This document shows, piece by piece, positions 1-7,139 of a stretch of 15,650 bases of DNA. The DNA is from JBMNOI01 sp050942995. Its GTDB lineage: Bacteria; Chloroflexota; Anaerolineae; UBA1429. The stretch lies in assembly GCA_050942995.1 (NCBI GenBank), contig JBMNOI010000090.1, forward strand, positions 1 through 15,650, given 5' to 3'. Positions within the stretch are counted from its first letter, which is position 1. Each line of letters opens with the position of its first letter. Made by a program: the position numbers and the translations under genes. The notes beneath the pieces are model-generated. The model was given only the letters and a program-made list of their open reading frames with translations. It did not search any database and was not told where the DNA came from.

Positions 1-986
1 AGGGCGTTCTTGGGCTCGGTCAGGATGCGCATCAGATCATCCTTATCCAGCGGATCGACACTCACCACCACCGGTAGACGGCCGATAAACTCGGGGATCA
101 ACCCGTATTTGAGCAGATCGTCCGAAGTTACCTGGCTGAGCAGGCTGGCCATGTCGGGCGCCGGCGCATTATGCCCGTTGACGCTGAACCCCAGCGTCCC
201 CTTGGTCTTGGTACGCTCACTGACGATCTCATCCAGGCCCTGGAACGCACCGCCACAGATAAAGAGGATATTGCTGGTATCCAGTTGGATAAATTCCTGG
301 TGGGGGTGCTTACGCCCGCCCTGAGGCGGTACGTTGGCCACCGTCCCCTCCAGAATCTTGAGCAGCGCCTGCTGTACACCCTCGCCCGAGACATCACGCG
401 TGATGGAGGCGTTATCCCCGCTCTTGCGCGATGTTTTATCGATCTCGTCGATGTAGATAATGCCCCGCATCGCCCGACCCAGATCAAAGTCGGCCGCCTG
501 GAGCAGGCGCAGCAGGATGTTTTCGACATCTTCGCCCACATATCCCGCCTCGGTCAGGGCGGTGGCGTCGGCGATACAGAACGGCACATCCAGGATGCGC
601 GCCAGCGTTTGCGCCAGCAACGTTTTGCCGCAGCCGGTTGGACCGATGAGGAGGATGTTGCTCTTTTGCACCTCGACATCGTCGACATCGTCTCCGGCCG
701 TGATGCGCTTGTAGTGGTTGTACACCGCCACGGCCAGGGAGCGTTTGGCGCGATCCTGCCCGACGACGTACTCGTTCAGCGCATCATAGATCTGTCGTGG
801 TGTCGGTATCTGTGAGAGCGTGAACGAATCCTGCGTCATATTCGCGTTGCCTGCGTCCAGGATTTGTTTGCACAGGTTCACACACGCATCGCAGATAAAG
901 ACCGAATCGGGTCCGGCAATAAGGCGTTTGACCGCGTGCTCAGGCTGGCCACAAAAAGAGCAGTGGGGTCTGCTCGATCCGTTCAT
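1..986 (-). CDS. clpX: ATP-dependent Clp protease ATP-binding subunit ClpX (C-terminus beyond window)
   Basis: AAA+ unfoldase that recognises, unfolds and feeds proteins into the ClpP chamber in the cytoplasm. The reading frame is open to the left edge; 328 residues are visible, and the family is usually about 410-430. In order: an N-terminal zinc-binding domain with Cys9, Cys12, Cys32 and Cys35 (CSFC...CDAC); Walker A GPTGCGKT at residues 115-122; the pore loop GYVGED at 148-153; Walker B IIYIDEID at 176-183; an RKH loop (GGRKHPHQEF); a TLGFSV segment matching the [LIV]-G-F ClpP-docking loop; and the arginine-finger region EFIGR. The start ATG (986-984) overlaps the clpP stop as ATGA, so translation is probably coupled to clpP. 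It is the third gene of the tig-clpP-clpX operon. The missing part is a window cut, not a mutation. Confidence 0.97.
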   Translation of the reverse strand, partial: MNGSSRPHCSFCGQPEHAVKRLIAGPDSVFICDACVNLCKQILDAGNANMTQDSFTLSQIPTPRQIYDALNEYVVGQDRAKRSLAVAVYNHYKRITAGDDVDDVEVQKSNILLIGPTGCGKTLLAQTLARILDVPFCIADATALTEAGYVGEDVENILLRLLQAADFDLGRAMRGIIYIDEIDKTSRKSGDNASITRDVSGEGVQQALLKILEGTVANVPPQGGRKHPHQEFIQLDTSNILFICGGAFQGLDEIVSERTKTKGTLGFSVNGHNAPAPDMASLLSQVTSDDLLKYGLIPEFIGRLPVVVSVDPLDKDDLMRILTEPKNA

Positions 987-1633
987 GACTGTTCCTCTGA
1001 TTCCTCGTCTGATTTCTCTTCCTGGCCCGGGAGTTTCAGGTCGCGCGGCTGCAGCACCTGATCGACGATGCCATATTCGCGCGCCTGTTCCGCGTCCATG
1101 AAAAAGTCGCGGTCAGTATCGCGTTCGATCCGTTCCAGCGGCTGACCGGTGTGCATGGCCATGATGTTATTCAAGCGACGGCGCAGCCGAAGGATCTCCT
1201 CGGCCTGGATCTGGATCTCGCTAGCCTGTCCGCGGGCGCCGCCCAGCGGCTGGTGGATATGTACCGTGGCGTTGGGCAGAGCGTAGCGTCGCCCTGGAGT
1301 GCCCGCCGCCAGCAAAACCGTGCCCATGCTGGCCGTGCTGCCCACTGCGATGGTCTCGATGGGCGGCCGCACGATCTGCATCGTATCGTAGATCGCCATA
1401 CCGGCATAGATCACGCCGCCCGGCGAGTTGATATAGAGGCGAATCTCGCGCTCAGGATCCTCGCGATCGAGGAACAGCATCTGAGCTACAATCAGATTGG
1501 CGATGGTATCGTCAATCGGCGTGCCCAAGAAGATGATCCGCTCTCGCAAGAGCAGTGAGAAAATGTCATACGCGCGCTCGCCGCGCCCGGTTGACTCGAT
1601 TACCATCGGGATCAATGACTTGAAATCCATCAT
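983..1633 (-). CDS. clpP: ATP-dependent Clp protease proteolytic subunit ClpP
   Basis: Serine peptidase that forms the tetradecameric chamber of the ClpXP and ClpAP/CP proteases. The 216 residues match the family length of about 195-215 plus a short acidic tail (EEKSDEESEEQS) not needed for catalysis. By alignment from memory to E. coli ClpP, the catalytic triad is Ser102 (GSTASMG), His127 (HIHQPLGG) and Asp176 (RDTDRDFF); the spacing His to Asp is identical to E. coli. The gene begins with two ATG codons. The Shine-Dalgarno AAAGGAG lies 5 nt before the first and 8 nt before the second, so either start is possible. It lies 69 bp after tig with no terminator between them, and overlaps clpX by 4 nt. 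Confidence 0.97.
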   Translation of the reverse strand: MMDFKSLIPMVIESTGRGERAYDIFSLLLRERIIFLGTPIDDTIANLIVAQMLFLDREDPEREIRLYINSPGGVIYAGMAIYDTMQIVRPPIETIAVGSTASMGTVLLAAGTPGRRYALPNATVHIHQPLGGARGQASEIQIQAEEILRLRRRLNNIMAMHTGQPLERIERDTDRDFFMDAEQAREYGIVDQVLQPRDLKLPGQEEKSDEESEEQS

Positions 1634-1702
1634 CCCTTCTCCTTTGGCTAACGGCTACACACATCCGGTTGATGAACAGGCCGGCGAGCGTGCCTCATCC
1701 TA

Positions 1703-3058
1703 TTAACTCTCGTCGCTCTCGGCCTCGGCTTCTGCGTCGTCCTCTGTCTCGGAGGCTTCTTCCGTCTCTTCGCGCCCCGTCAACGCGGCCGTCAGATGCT
1801 CCATTGCCTTGCGTATCAGGATTTGCTCGCGTATCGAGTTCCTGGCCGCTTCCGAGCGAAAGCCCTGCATGGCCTCTTCGGCGCGGTCGCCGTAGGTTGC
1901 CTGCACGTCCTGTTCGATCTCGGCCATTTCGGCGGCCAGTTCTTCCTCGGTGGCCTCAATACCCTCGGCCTGAGCATACTCGGCCAGCACCAGGCGCTGA
2001 ACCAGGTTGCGCTCAGCCGTCGGCGTCAGTTCTTCGCGAATCTCTGACTCGCGCTTGCCGATCATTCGCAGGTAGGCACCCCACTCAAAGCCCATCTGCT
2101 GCAGACGCATACGCTGCTGATTAATGGCCGAATCCACCTCACGCTTGAGCGCGGCCTCGGGATATTCCACCTTGGCCACTTCGATCAATGCGTTGAGGGC
2201 GTTCTCTCTCTCACGGTTGCGCGATTCCTGACGGGCCTGCTCCAGCAGGTTCGAGGCGATGCGCTCGCGCAGTTCGTCCATCGTCTCAAAGTCGCCCACC
2301 ATCTTGGCCAGATCGTCGTTCACCTCGGGGAGGTTCACCTGTCGCACCGTTTTGATCTCGACCTCGAAACGAACCGTCTTGCTGGCCAGGTCGGTGTTGT
2401 CGAAATCCTCGGGGTAGGTGAGGGAGAACTCGCGGGCCTCTCCCGGAGCCATGCCGACGAGGGCCTCCGAAAAGCCGGCGGGCACCATATCCTCCGACAC
2501 GTCCAGGGTGGCGTCCTCCTGATCGATGACGCTCTCGGTCTCGTTCGTCGTGCCGATGATGGATGCCGTGATCTGATCGCCCATCTCGATCGGGCGTTCG
2601 ACCGGCTCGTACTCGGCGTGGCGACGGCGCAGGGTCTCGATCTGTTCGTCGATCTGCTCGTCGCTGATGGACGGCTCAGCCTCAGGCTCGATTGTCAGCG
2701 CCTTGTAGTCACCCAGGATAACCACGGGTTTGAGGGGAACTCGAAGCTTGAGGATGAGCGGTTTCTCCGATTCGACGCCCAACTGGGTGCGCTCAAAGGG
2801 CTCCACCCCCGCCTCGCGGATGGCCTCATCATACAGGTCGCGCCCGATAGCCTGTAGCGCCTCGTTCAGGATGATATCCTCACCGATCCGGCGCAACACC
2901 AGTTCGTACGGCGCCCGACCGGGGCGAAAGCCCGGCACCGGCTGAAAATGCGTAATATCGCGGGCCGCCTTGCGCATGGCCTGCTCGATCCGTTTAGGAT
3001 CGGGCTCAACCGTCAGCTCAAGTTCCCTCGGACCAAAAGTCTCAGTGGTAACTTTCAA
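1703..3058 (-). CDS. tig: Trigger factor, ribosome-associated chaperone and prolyl isomerase
   Basis: Binds at the ribosomal exit tunnel and shields nascent chains. The 451-residue protein has the full three-part architecture: an N-terminal ribosome-binding domain with the signature GFRPGRAP at residues 43-50 (family FRxGxxP loop); an FKBP-like prolyl isomerase domain at about 157-240 (containing GFSEALVGMAPGEAREF); and a long helical C-terminal domain. It ends in an unusually acidic tail from about residue 425. The start codon is TTG: a strong GGGAGG Shine-Dalgarno sits 7-8 nt upstream, the N-terminus MKVTTE is typical of the family, and no ATG lies before residue 28. It is the first gene of tig-clpP-clpX and has its own promoter 81 bp upstream. 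Confidence 0.96.
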   Translation of the reverse strand: MKVTTETFGPRELELTVEPDPKRIEQAMRKAARDITHFQPVPGFRPGRAPYELVLRRIGEDIILNEALQAIGRDLYDEAIREAGVEPFERTQLGVESEKPLILKLRVPLKPVVILGDYKALTIEPEAEPSISDEQIDEQIETLRRRHAEYEPVERPIEMGDQITASIIGTTNETESVIDQEDATLDVSEDMVPAGFSEALVGMAPGEAREFSLTYPEDFDNTDLASKTVRFEVEIKTVRQVNLPEVNDDLAKMVGDFETMDELRERIASNLLEQARQESRNRERENALNALIEVAKVEYPEAALKREVDSAINQQRMRLQQMGFEWGAYLRMIGKRESEIREELTPTAERNLVQRLVLAEYAQAEGIEATEEELAAEMAEIEQDVQATYGDRAEEAMQGFRSEAARNSIREQILIRKAMEHLTAALTGREETEEASETEDDAEAEAESDES

Positions 3059-3065
3059 CGTATCG

Positions 3066-3072
3066 TCCTCCC
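3066..3072 (-). promoter_or_regulatory. Ribosome binding site deciding the TTG start of tig
   Basis: On the minus strand GGGAGGA lies 7 nt before TTG (3058-3056). It fixes a non-ATG start for trigger factor, because the next in-frame ATG would remove part of the ribosome-binding domain. Confidence 0.8.
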
Positions 3073-3138
3073 TTCGGGCGTGACATGTTCCTGCCGACTC
3101 GTCCTCTGGCGGATCTGCCGCCCGGTCGGCACAGACTC

Positions 3139-3167
3139 ATTATACTACATGCTTTGATCGATGGAAA
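3139..3167 (-). promoter_or_regulatory. Predicted sigma70-type promoter of the tig-clpP-clpX operon
   Basis: On the minus strand TTTCCA (3167-3162), a 17-bp spacer and a perfect TATAAT (3144-3139). The -35 box matches TTGACA at only four positions. Transcription would begin near 3132, about 75 nt before the tig start. The tRNA genes upstream point the same way, so read-through from them may add to expression. Confidence 0.65.
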
Positions 3168-3265
3168 AGCGGAACGGGTCGATCCGTGCACACAAAAACG
3201 CCGGCTCACGGGCGACCCCGGAACCAGCGATTGCCGGAACGGCCGACGAGCTGTGAAACCGGCAA

Positions 3266-3337
3266 AGCGGAAGACGAGATTCGAACTCGCGACCCTCTCC
3301 TTGGCAAGGAGATGCTCTACCACTGAGCCACTTCCGC
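3266..3337 (-). tRNA. tRNA-Gly (anticodon GCC)
   Basis: A 72-nt cloverleaf. The acceptor arms GCGGAAG and CTTCCGC pair fully and are followed by the U discriminator usual for bacterial tRNA-Gly. The D arm contains GCTCAGTGGTAGAGC, the anticodon arm TCTCC-TTGCCAA-GGAGA has GCC in the loop, and the T arm has TTCGAAT. No CCA is encoded after the discriminator. It is the last of three co-oriented tRNAs, 15 nt after tRNA-Leu. Confidence 0.96.
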
Positions 3338-3352
3338 ATGTTGGTGAAATAG

Positions 3353-3434
3353 TGGGGAAGGAGAGACTTGAACTCTCACGGATTTCTCCACGTGATCCTA
3401 AGTCACGCTCGTCTGCCAATTCCGACACTTCCCC
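3353..3434 (-). tRNA. tRNA-Leu (anticodon TAG)
   Basis: An 82-nt tRNA with the long variable arm of a class II tRNA. The acceptor arms GGGGAAG and CTTCCCC pair fully and are followed by the discriminator A that is typical of tRNA-Leu. The anticodon arm CGTGA-CTTAGGA-TCACG has TAG in the loop, and the T loop is TTCAAGT. CCA is not encoded. It sits between tRNA-Lys and tRNA-Gly, all on the minus strand. Confidence 0.96.
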
Positions 3435-3447
3435 GTGAATCAAAACC

Positions 3448-3493
3448 GGGGGAGTTCATCGGCTGACCCCCAGAGGGATACTGAACTCCCCTG
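3448..3493 (-). terminator. Strong hairpin between tRNA-Lys and tRNA-Leu (terminator-like or processing stem)
   Basis: A perfect 10-bp inverted repeat, GGGGAGTTCA (3449-3458) and TGAACTCCCC (3482-3491), surrounds a 23-nt loop that can itself pair. On the minus strand it is followed by CGGTTTTG. Outer bases GAATCA and TGATTC can extend the stem around a bulge. It could partly terminate after tRNA-Lys, or be a processing signal within a joint tRNA transcript; the sequence alone does not decide. Confidence 0.5.
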
Positions 3494-3499
3494 ATTCTT

Positions 3500-3575
3500 T
3501 GGTGAGCCGCCCAGGACTCGAACCTGGAACCAACTGATTAAGAGTCAGTGGCTCTGCCAATTGAGCTAGCGGCCC
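3500..3575 (-). tRNA. tRNA-Lys (anticodon CTT), CCA encoded
   Basis: A 73-nt body plus an encoded CCA (3502-3500). The acceptor arms GGGCCGC and GCGGCTC pair with one G-U, followed by discriminator A. The D arm contains GCTCAATTGGCAGAGC, the anticodon arm ACTGA-CTCTTAA-TCAGT has CTT in the loop, and the T arm contains GGTTCGAGTCC. It is first in the tRNA cluster, about 55 nt after the predicted transcription start. It is the only one of the three in which CCA follows the discriminator. Confidence 0.95.
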
Positions 3576-3637
3576 TTGTTACATCTATTCCTCGCCGGGG
3601 GGAGCGCTCACACACTACCCGCCAACGAGCAGAGACC

Positions 3638-3666
3638 ATTATACTTAGGCCGGCGATCCCGGTCAA
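3638..3666 (-). promoter_or_regulatory. Strong predicted promoter of the tRNA-Lys/Leu/Gly cluster
   Basis: On the minus strand TTGACC (3666-3661), a 17-bp spacer and a perfect TATAAT (3643-3638). Only one base departs from the sigma70 consensus, as expected for a stable-RNA promoter. Predicted start near 3631. Confidence 0.85.
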
Positions 3667-3820
3667 ATTACACCAGACACATGCCGGAGCAAGTGATATA
3701 TCGAGCCGCCGAAAGGGCACTCATTCCTCAGTTATTCAGGCGCTTGTATACGGGCCCTTGCCCGTCCTCCGGCAGGCGATGAAGGCGGCACTCGCGTGCC
3801 ACCACCGCCCCTGCGCCTGC

Positions 3821-3850
3821 TTGACACGAGCGGTGTAGCGGGTATATGCT
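3821..3850 (+). promoter_or_regulatory. Predicted promoter of the nitroreductase gene
   Basis: A perfect TTGACA (3821-3826) is followed by TATATG (3843-3848, 16-bp spacer) or TATGCT (3845-3850, 18-bp spacer). It lies about 50 bp before the ATG at 3897. An upstream in-frame ATG at 3846 falls inside the -10 element and so cannot be the start if this promoter is used. Confidence 0.65.
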
Positions 3851-3896
3851 CTGTCTGGTCGACCTTGACGCTACGAGATTGATCGGGAGGTGTGAG

Positions 3897-4418
3897 ATGC
3901 CTGTGCTCAAGATCGATAATCTCTTTGCAAGGCGTAGTATCCGGCGCTTTACCGATGAGCCGGTAACACCGGAGCAGGTGACGCTGTTGTTACAGGCGGC
4001 CATGGCCGCCCCCTCGGCGGGGAATCGCCGGCCGTGGCACTTTATCGTGGTGACCGATGCCGGGACGCGGGCGGCGCTGGCCGCCTCGCATCCACATGCG
4101 CGGATGCTGACCGAGGCGCCGGTGTGCATCATCCCGTGTGGCGATCCGGCATTGAGCTTTGCCGATCGGTCTGAATTCTGGATTCAGGATGTGTCGGCGG
4201 CTACGGAGAATATCTTGCTGGCGGCCACCGGTCTGGGCCTGGGTAGTGTGTGGTGTGGAGTGTATCCGGTGCCCGAGCGCATGGCCGAGGCACGGGAGAT
4301 CCTCGAGATCCCGGAGCACATCATTCCTTTCGCCTATCTGGCCATCGGTCACGGAGCCGAGGAGAAGGAGCCCCGTACGCAGTATGATGCCGAGCGGGTG
4401 CATTGGGGACGCTGGTGA
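3897..4418 (+). CDS. Small FMN-dependent nitroreductase-family protein
   Basis: NAD(P)H- and FMN-dependent oxidoreductase fold of the nitroreductase superfamily, probably a cytoplasmic homodimer; the real substrate cannot be read from sequence. The 173-residue protein shows the N-terminal FMN-phosphate motif RRSIRRF (13-19), the AAPSAGNRRPW segment (about 37-47) and the glycine-rich GLGLGSVWCGV segment near residue 113. The start at 3897 is chosen because GGGAGG (3885-3890) lies 6 nt before it and the family N-terminus begins there; the frame opens 17 codons earlier, inside the promoter. It precedes the HpcH/HpaI-type aldolase by 66 bp with only a weak stem between (4427-4439), so the two may share a transcript. 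Confidence 0.9.
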   Translation: MPVLKIDNLFARRSIRRFTDEPVTPEQVTLLLQAAMAAPSAGNRRPWHFIVVTDAGTRAALAASHPHARMLTEAPVCIIPCGDPALSFADRSEFWIQDVSAATENILLAATGLGLGSVWCGVYPVPERMAEAREILEIPEHIIPFAYLAIGHGAEEKEPRTQYDAERVHWGRW

Positions 4419-4484
4419 TCGCGCCGGGCCGTTCCGGCCTGGTAGATGACATAAAGACACAACAGACAAACAGGAGATGATAAC

Positions 4485-5312
4485 ATGGGTGGCATTGGAA
4501 TCACCAAGATCGTGCAGAACCCGGTGGTGCAAAAGCTGCACGGCGGTCAGCCCGCGATCGGTAGCTGGCTATCGCTCTGCTCTCCGGTGGCGGCCGAGAT
4601 AATGGCTCACGTGGGATTTGACTGGTTGGTTGTGGATGCGGAGCACAGCCCGGTGGGCTTTGAGACGATGGTGAACTGTTTCCGGGCCATCCAGTTGGGC
4701 GGCGCGGTGCCCATGGCCCGCGTGCCCTGGAACGATACGATCTGGATTCAGCGTACCCTGGATGCCGGTGCGCTGGGGTTGGTGGTGCCCATGGTGAACA
4801 CGGCGGAGGATGCCCGAGGCGTGGTGGCCAATATGAAGTATGCCACCCGTGGCCAGCGCAGCTTTGGCGGCAGCCGTGTGGCCAATTATGTGCAGGGTGA
4901 CTATCGAACCTGGGCGCAGGACAATCTCGCCGTCATCGTTATGATCGAAACCGCCGAGGCGGTGGAGAACGCCGAGGAGATTCTGGCGGTGGATGGAGTG
5001 GATGGCTGCTTTATCGGCCCCAACGATCTGGCGCTCTCTCTCGGCCTCAATCCGTCGGATATCGGCCCGGGCACGGCCCATGAGGCGGCGATCCAGAAGG
5101 TGCTGGCGGCGGCGAAAAAGACGGGCAAGGCGGCGGGCAAGCACTGCTTCGATGCCGACGACCTGAATCTGCGTCTGGAGCAGGGCTTCCAGTTCCTGGC
5201 CCTGGCCAGCGACAGTCGCTTTATGAGCAGAGATGCGGCGGCTCAGTTCAGAACGCTCAACCTCGGCGGCGCTCAGGCAACCCCTAAGGAGGAGAAGGGG
5301 CGCCTGTACTGA
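4485..5312 (+). CDS. HpcH/HpaI-family 2-keto-3-deoxy-acid class II aldolase
   Basis: Divalent-metal aldolase that cleaves 4-hydroxy-2-oxo acids to pyruvate plus an aldehyde. The 275-residue protein has the family's residues at matching spacing: His54 (VVDAEHSP), Arg79 (ARVPWND), Glu155 (MIETAEAVEN) and Asp181 (GPNDLALSLG). By alignment from memory these match His45, Arg70, Glu149 and Asp175 of HpaI. Known relatives act on 4-hydroxy-2-oxoheptanedioate, 2-keto-3-deoxyrhamnonate or 2-keto-3-deoxyglucarate; I cannot choose among them. AGGAGA lies 7-8 nt before the ATG. The protein has short extensions at both ends, the C-terminal one charged (PKEEKGRLY). The gene ends at a strong terminator. The carbohydrate genes nearby suggest a sugar-acid substrate, which is inference. 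Confidence 0.93.
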   Translation: MGGIGITKIVQNPVVQKLHGGQPAIGSWLSLCSPVAAEIMAHVGFDWLVVDAEHSPVGFETMVNCFRAIQLGGAVPMARVPWNDTIWIQRTLDAGALGLVVPMVNTAEDARGVVANMKYATRGQRSFGGSRVANYVQGDYRTWAQDNLAVIVMIETAEAVENAEEILAVDGVDGCFIGPNDLALSLGLNPSDIGPGTAHEAAIQKVLAAAKKTGKAAGKHCFDADDLNLRLEQGFQFLALASDSRFMSRDAAAQFRTLNLGGAQATPKEEKGRLY

Positions 5313-5348
5313 GATAGGACCGTCCGCGACAAAGTTGCGGGAAAAGAG

Positions 5349-5380
5349 CCGGCACGGATCGTAAGACCCGTGCCGGTTTT
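5349..5380. terminator. Bidirectional intrinsic terminator between the aldolase and serA
   Basis: A 12-bp stem with one mismatch starts CCGGCACGG (5349-5357) and ends CCGTGCCGG (5368-5376), around a GTAA loop. TTTTC follows on the plus strand and CTCTTTTC on the minus strand. It can end both converging transcripts. Confidence 0.85.
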
Positions 5381-5439
5381 CTATGATCGATCGCCCCGCC
5401 GCGACGCCATTGTCATAATGCGGCGAGGTGGGTAGCGGT

Positions 5440-7041
5440 CTAGTGTTCGAGATAGCCGTTGGTATAGGGGGGCAGGCTGACCATGCGCACTCGCTGGACG
5501 TTGGGGATCTGCAAGAGTTGGGACAGGATCTCCGAATCGACTTCCTCGTCCAGACCGAGGATCATGATCGAGGGTCCACCGGGGCTGACGCGGCTCATCT
5601 GCACGAACGAGATATTGATGCCGGCCTGTCCCAGCGTCTGGCCCATACCCCCGACAATGCCGGGGCGGTCGTGGTGCAGATCGACCAGCATATGTCCGGC
5701 GACGACGCAATCCAGCCGCTGGCCGTCGAGGCGCACCAGATGCGGCTCGCGATTGATGATGGTGCCGGCGATATCGTGCTTTCCCTGGGTCTCGGGAAAG
5801 CGGGCGATGATGAGGTTGCCGAAATGCTCGATCCGCGACCGGCACATCTCGGCGATGACCAGGCCCCGCCGCGATGCCAGGTGTCCGGCGTTGACGATAT
5901 TCACCGGCTCGGCGCTTACCGACCCCAGCAGCCCGGCCAAAAAGGCCGCGGTGAGGGGGCGGGTGTCGTACTCACAGATCTCGCCCTGATAGATGATCTC
6001 GATGCGGTCGGCCAGCTTGCCGTGCCACTGAATGAAAAAGCTGCCCAGCCGCTGGGCCAGGTCGATGTAGGGCTGCAGGAACGACGCGGCATGAGGCGCC
6101 AGATAGGGCACATTGACCGGGGTGGCCGGCATGCGACCCTCCAGCACGGCGATCACCGATTCGGCCACATCGATGGATACGCTCTCTTGCGCCTCGGCGG
6201 TTGAGGCACCCAGATGCGGGGTGGCGATGACGTTGGGCAGCTCGACCAGTTCACGATCGGTGACCGGCTCGACTTCGAACACATCCAGGCCCGCTCCGGC
6301 GATGCGTCCCTCACGCAACGCCTCTTTCAGGGCCTGTTCATCGATGATGCCTCCACGGGCACAGTTGAGAATATAGGCCGTGGGCTTGACGCGGGCCAGT
6401 TCGGCGGCGCCGATCATCCCTTTTGTCTGGGGTAGCAGAGGCGTATGCACCGAGATAAAGTCGGCCCGGCTCAATACATCCTCCAGCGCGCCCAGCTCGA
6501 CGCCCAGAGAGGCGGCACGCTCGGCCGAGATGTAGGGGTCATAGGCCAGCACGTGCATCTCTAACGCCTTGGCCTTGGAGGCGACCAGCGTGCCGATGCG
6601 GCCCAGCCCGACCAGCCCCAGCACCCGTTCGCGCACCTCGACGCCCTCCAGCGCGCTCTTTTCCCATCGGCCCTCCTTCATGGTAGCGGCGGCAGGGTAG
6701 AGACGCCTGGCCAGGGCCAGCATCAGGGCGATGGTGTGCTCGGCCACGGCGTTGCTGTTGCCGGTAGGCGCGTTGACTACGGCGATACCCCGGCGCGTGG
6801 CGGCGTCCACATCGATATTGTCCACACCGGTGCCCGCCCGGCCGATGACGCGCAGCTTTTTGCCGGCCTCGATGAGGGCGGCGTTTACGTCGGTGCGACT
6901 GCGTACCACCAGCGCATCGTATTCGCCGATTATGCTCAGCAACTCTTGATGGGACAGGCCGGTGCGCATGTCGACCTCGGCATGCGCACGCAGATAGGCC
7001 ATGCCCGCCGGGCTCAGTTTTTCCGTTACAAGAACTTGCAT
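5440..7041 (-). CDS. serA: D-3-phosphoglycerate dehydrogenase, long form with ACT domain
   Basis: First step of serine synthesis: NAD-dependent oxidation of 3-phosphoglycerate to 3-phosphohydroxypyruvate in the cytoplasm. The 533-residue protein matches the long form (about 525-530). It has the nucleotide motif GLGRIG at 145-150; catalytic Arg229 (NCARGG), Glu258 (FEVEP) and His276 (TPHLGAS), spaced 29 and 18 as in the M. tuberculosis enzyme; a middle allosteric substrate-binding-type domain; and a C-terminal ACT domain from about residue 450 (HDRPGIVGGMG), which in relatives binds serine for feedback control. The start at 7041 is set by AGGAGG 4 nt upstream and the family N-terminus MQVLVTEKLS; the frame opens further upstream. 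It lies 98 bp after the DUF1015 gene on the same strand and probably shares its promoter and leader. Confidence 0.96.
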   Translation of the reverse strand: MQVLVTEKLSPAGMAYLRAHAEVDMRTGLSHQELLSIIGEYDALVVRSRTDVNAALIEAGKKLRVIGRAGTGVDNIDVDAATRRGIAVVNAPTGNSNAVAEHTIALMLALARRLYPAAATMKEGRWEKSALEGVEVRERVLGLVGLGRIGTLVASKAKALEMHVLAYDPYISAERAASLGVELGALEDVLSRADFISVHTPLLPQTKGMIGAAELARVKPTAYILNCARGGIIDEQALKEALREGRIAGAGLDVFEVEPVTDRELVELPNVIATPHLGASTAEAQESVSIDVAESVIAVLEGRMPATPVNVPYLAPHAASFLQPYIDLAQRLGSFFIQWHGKLADRIEIIYQGEICEYDTRPLTAAFLAGLLGSVSAEPVNIVNAGHLASRRGLVIAEMCRSRIEHFGNLIIARFPETQGKHDIAGTIINREPHLVRLDGQRLDCVVAGHMLVDLHHDRPGIVGGMGQTLGQAGINISFVQMSRVSPGGPSIMILGLDEEVDSEILSQLLQIPNVQRVRMVSLPPYTNGYLEH

Positions 7042-7139
7042 CGAACCTCCTGCCCTCACAAAGTCGGTGTCTCTTGCGAGCCTGCTCGCGTCCGGGCATC
7101 GCACCCGAAAAGGTTTGACGGCACTATCGTTCGAGTGAA

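Larger units (their letters stand above)
3576..3896. other. Divergent intergenic region between the tRNA cluster and the nitroreductase gene
   Basis: I see no convincing gene in these 321 bp. It holds the minus-strand tRNA promoter (3638-3666) and the plus-strand nitroreductase promoter (3821-3850). Between them are two small perfect hairpins, CGGGC-CCTT-GCCCG (3751-3764) and GGCAC-TCGC-GTGCC (3787-3800), whose role is unknown. Short open frames here have no ribosome binding site and overlap the promoters. Confidence 0.6.

Noticed and set aside
3846..3896. 17-codon upstream extension of the nitroreductase
   Set aside because: Its ATG lies inside the predicted -10 box and has no ribosome binding site, while a GGGAGG site sits correctly for the ATG at 3897.
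5428..6204. Plus-strand open frame opposite serA
   Set aside because: The minus strand encodes the conserved ACT and substrate-binding parts of SerA here; the plus frame has no start signal or recognisable motif.
7076..7089. Small hairpin GCGAG-CCTG-CTCGC between DUF1015 and serA
   Set aside because: Only 5 bp with no T tract after it, so it is unlikely to terminate transcription between the two genes.
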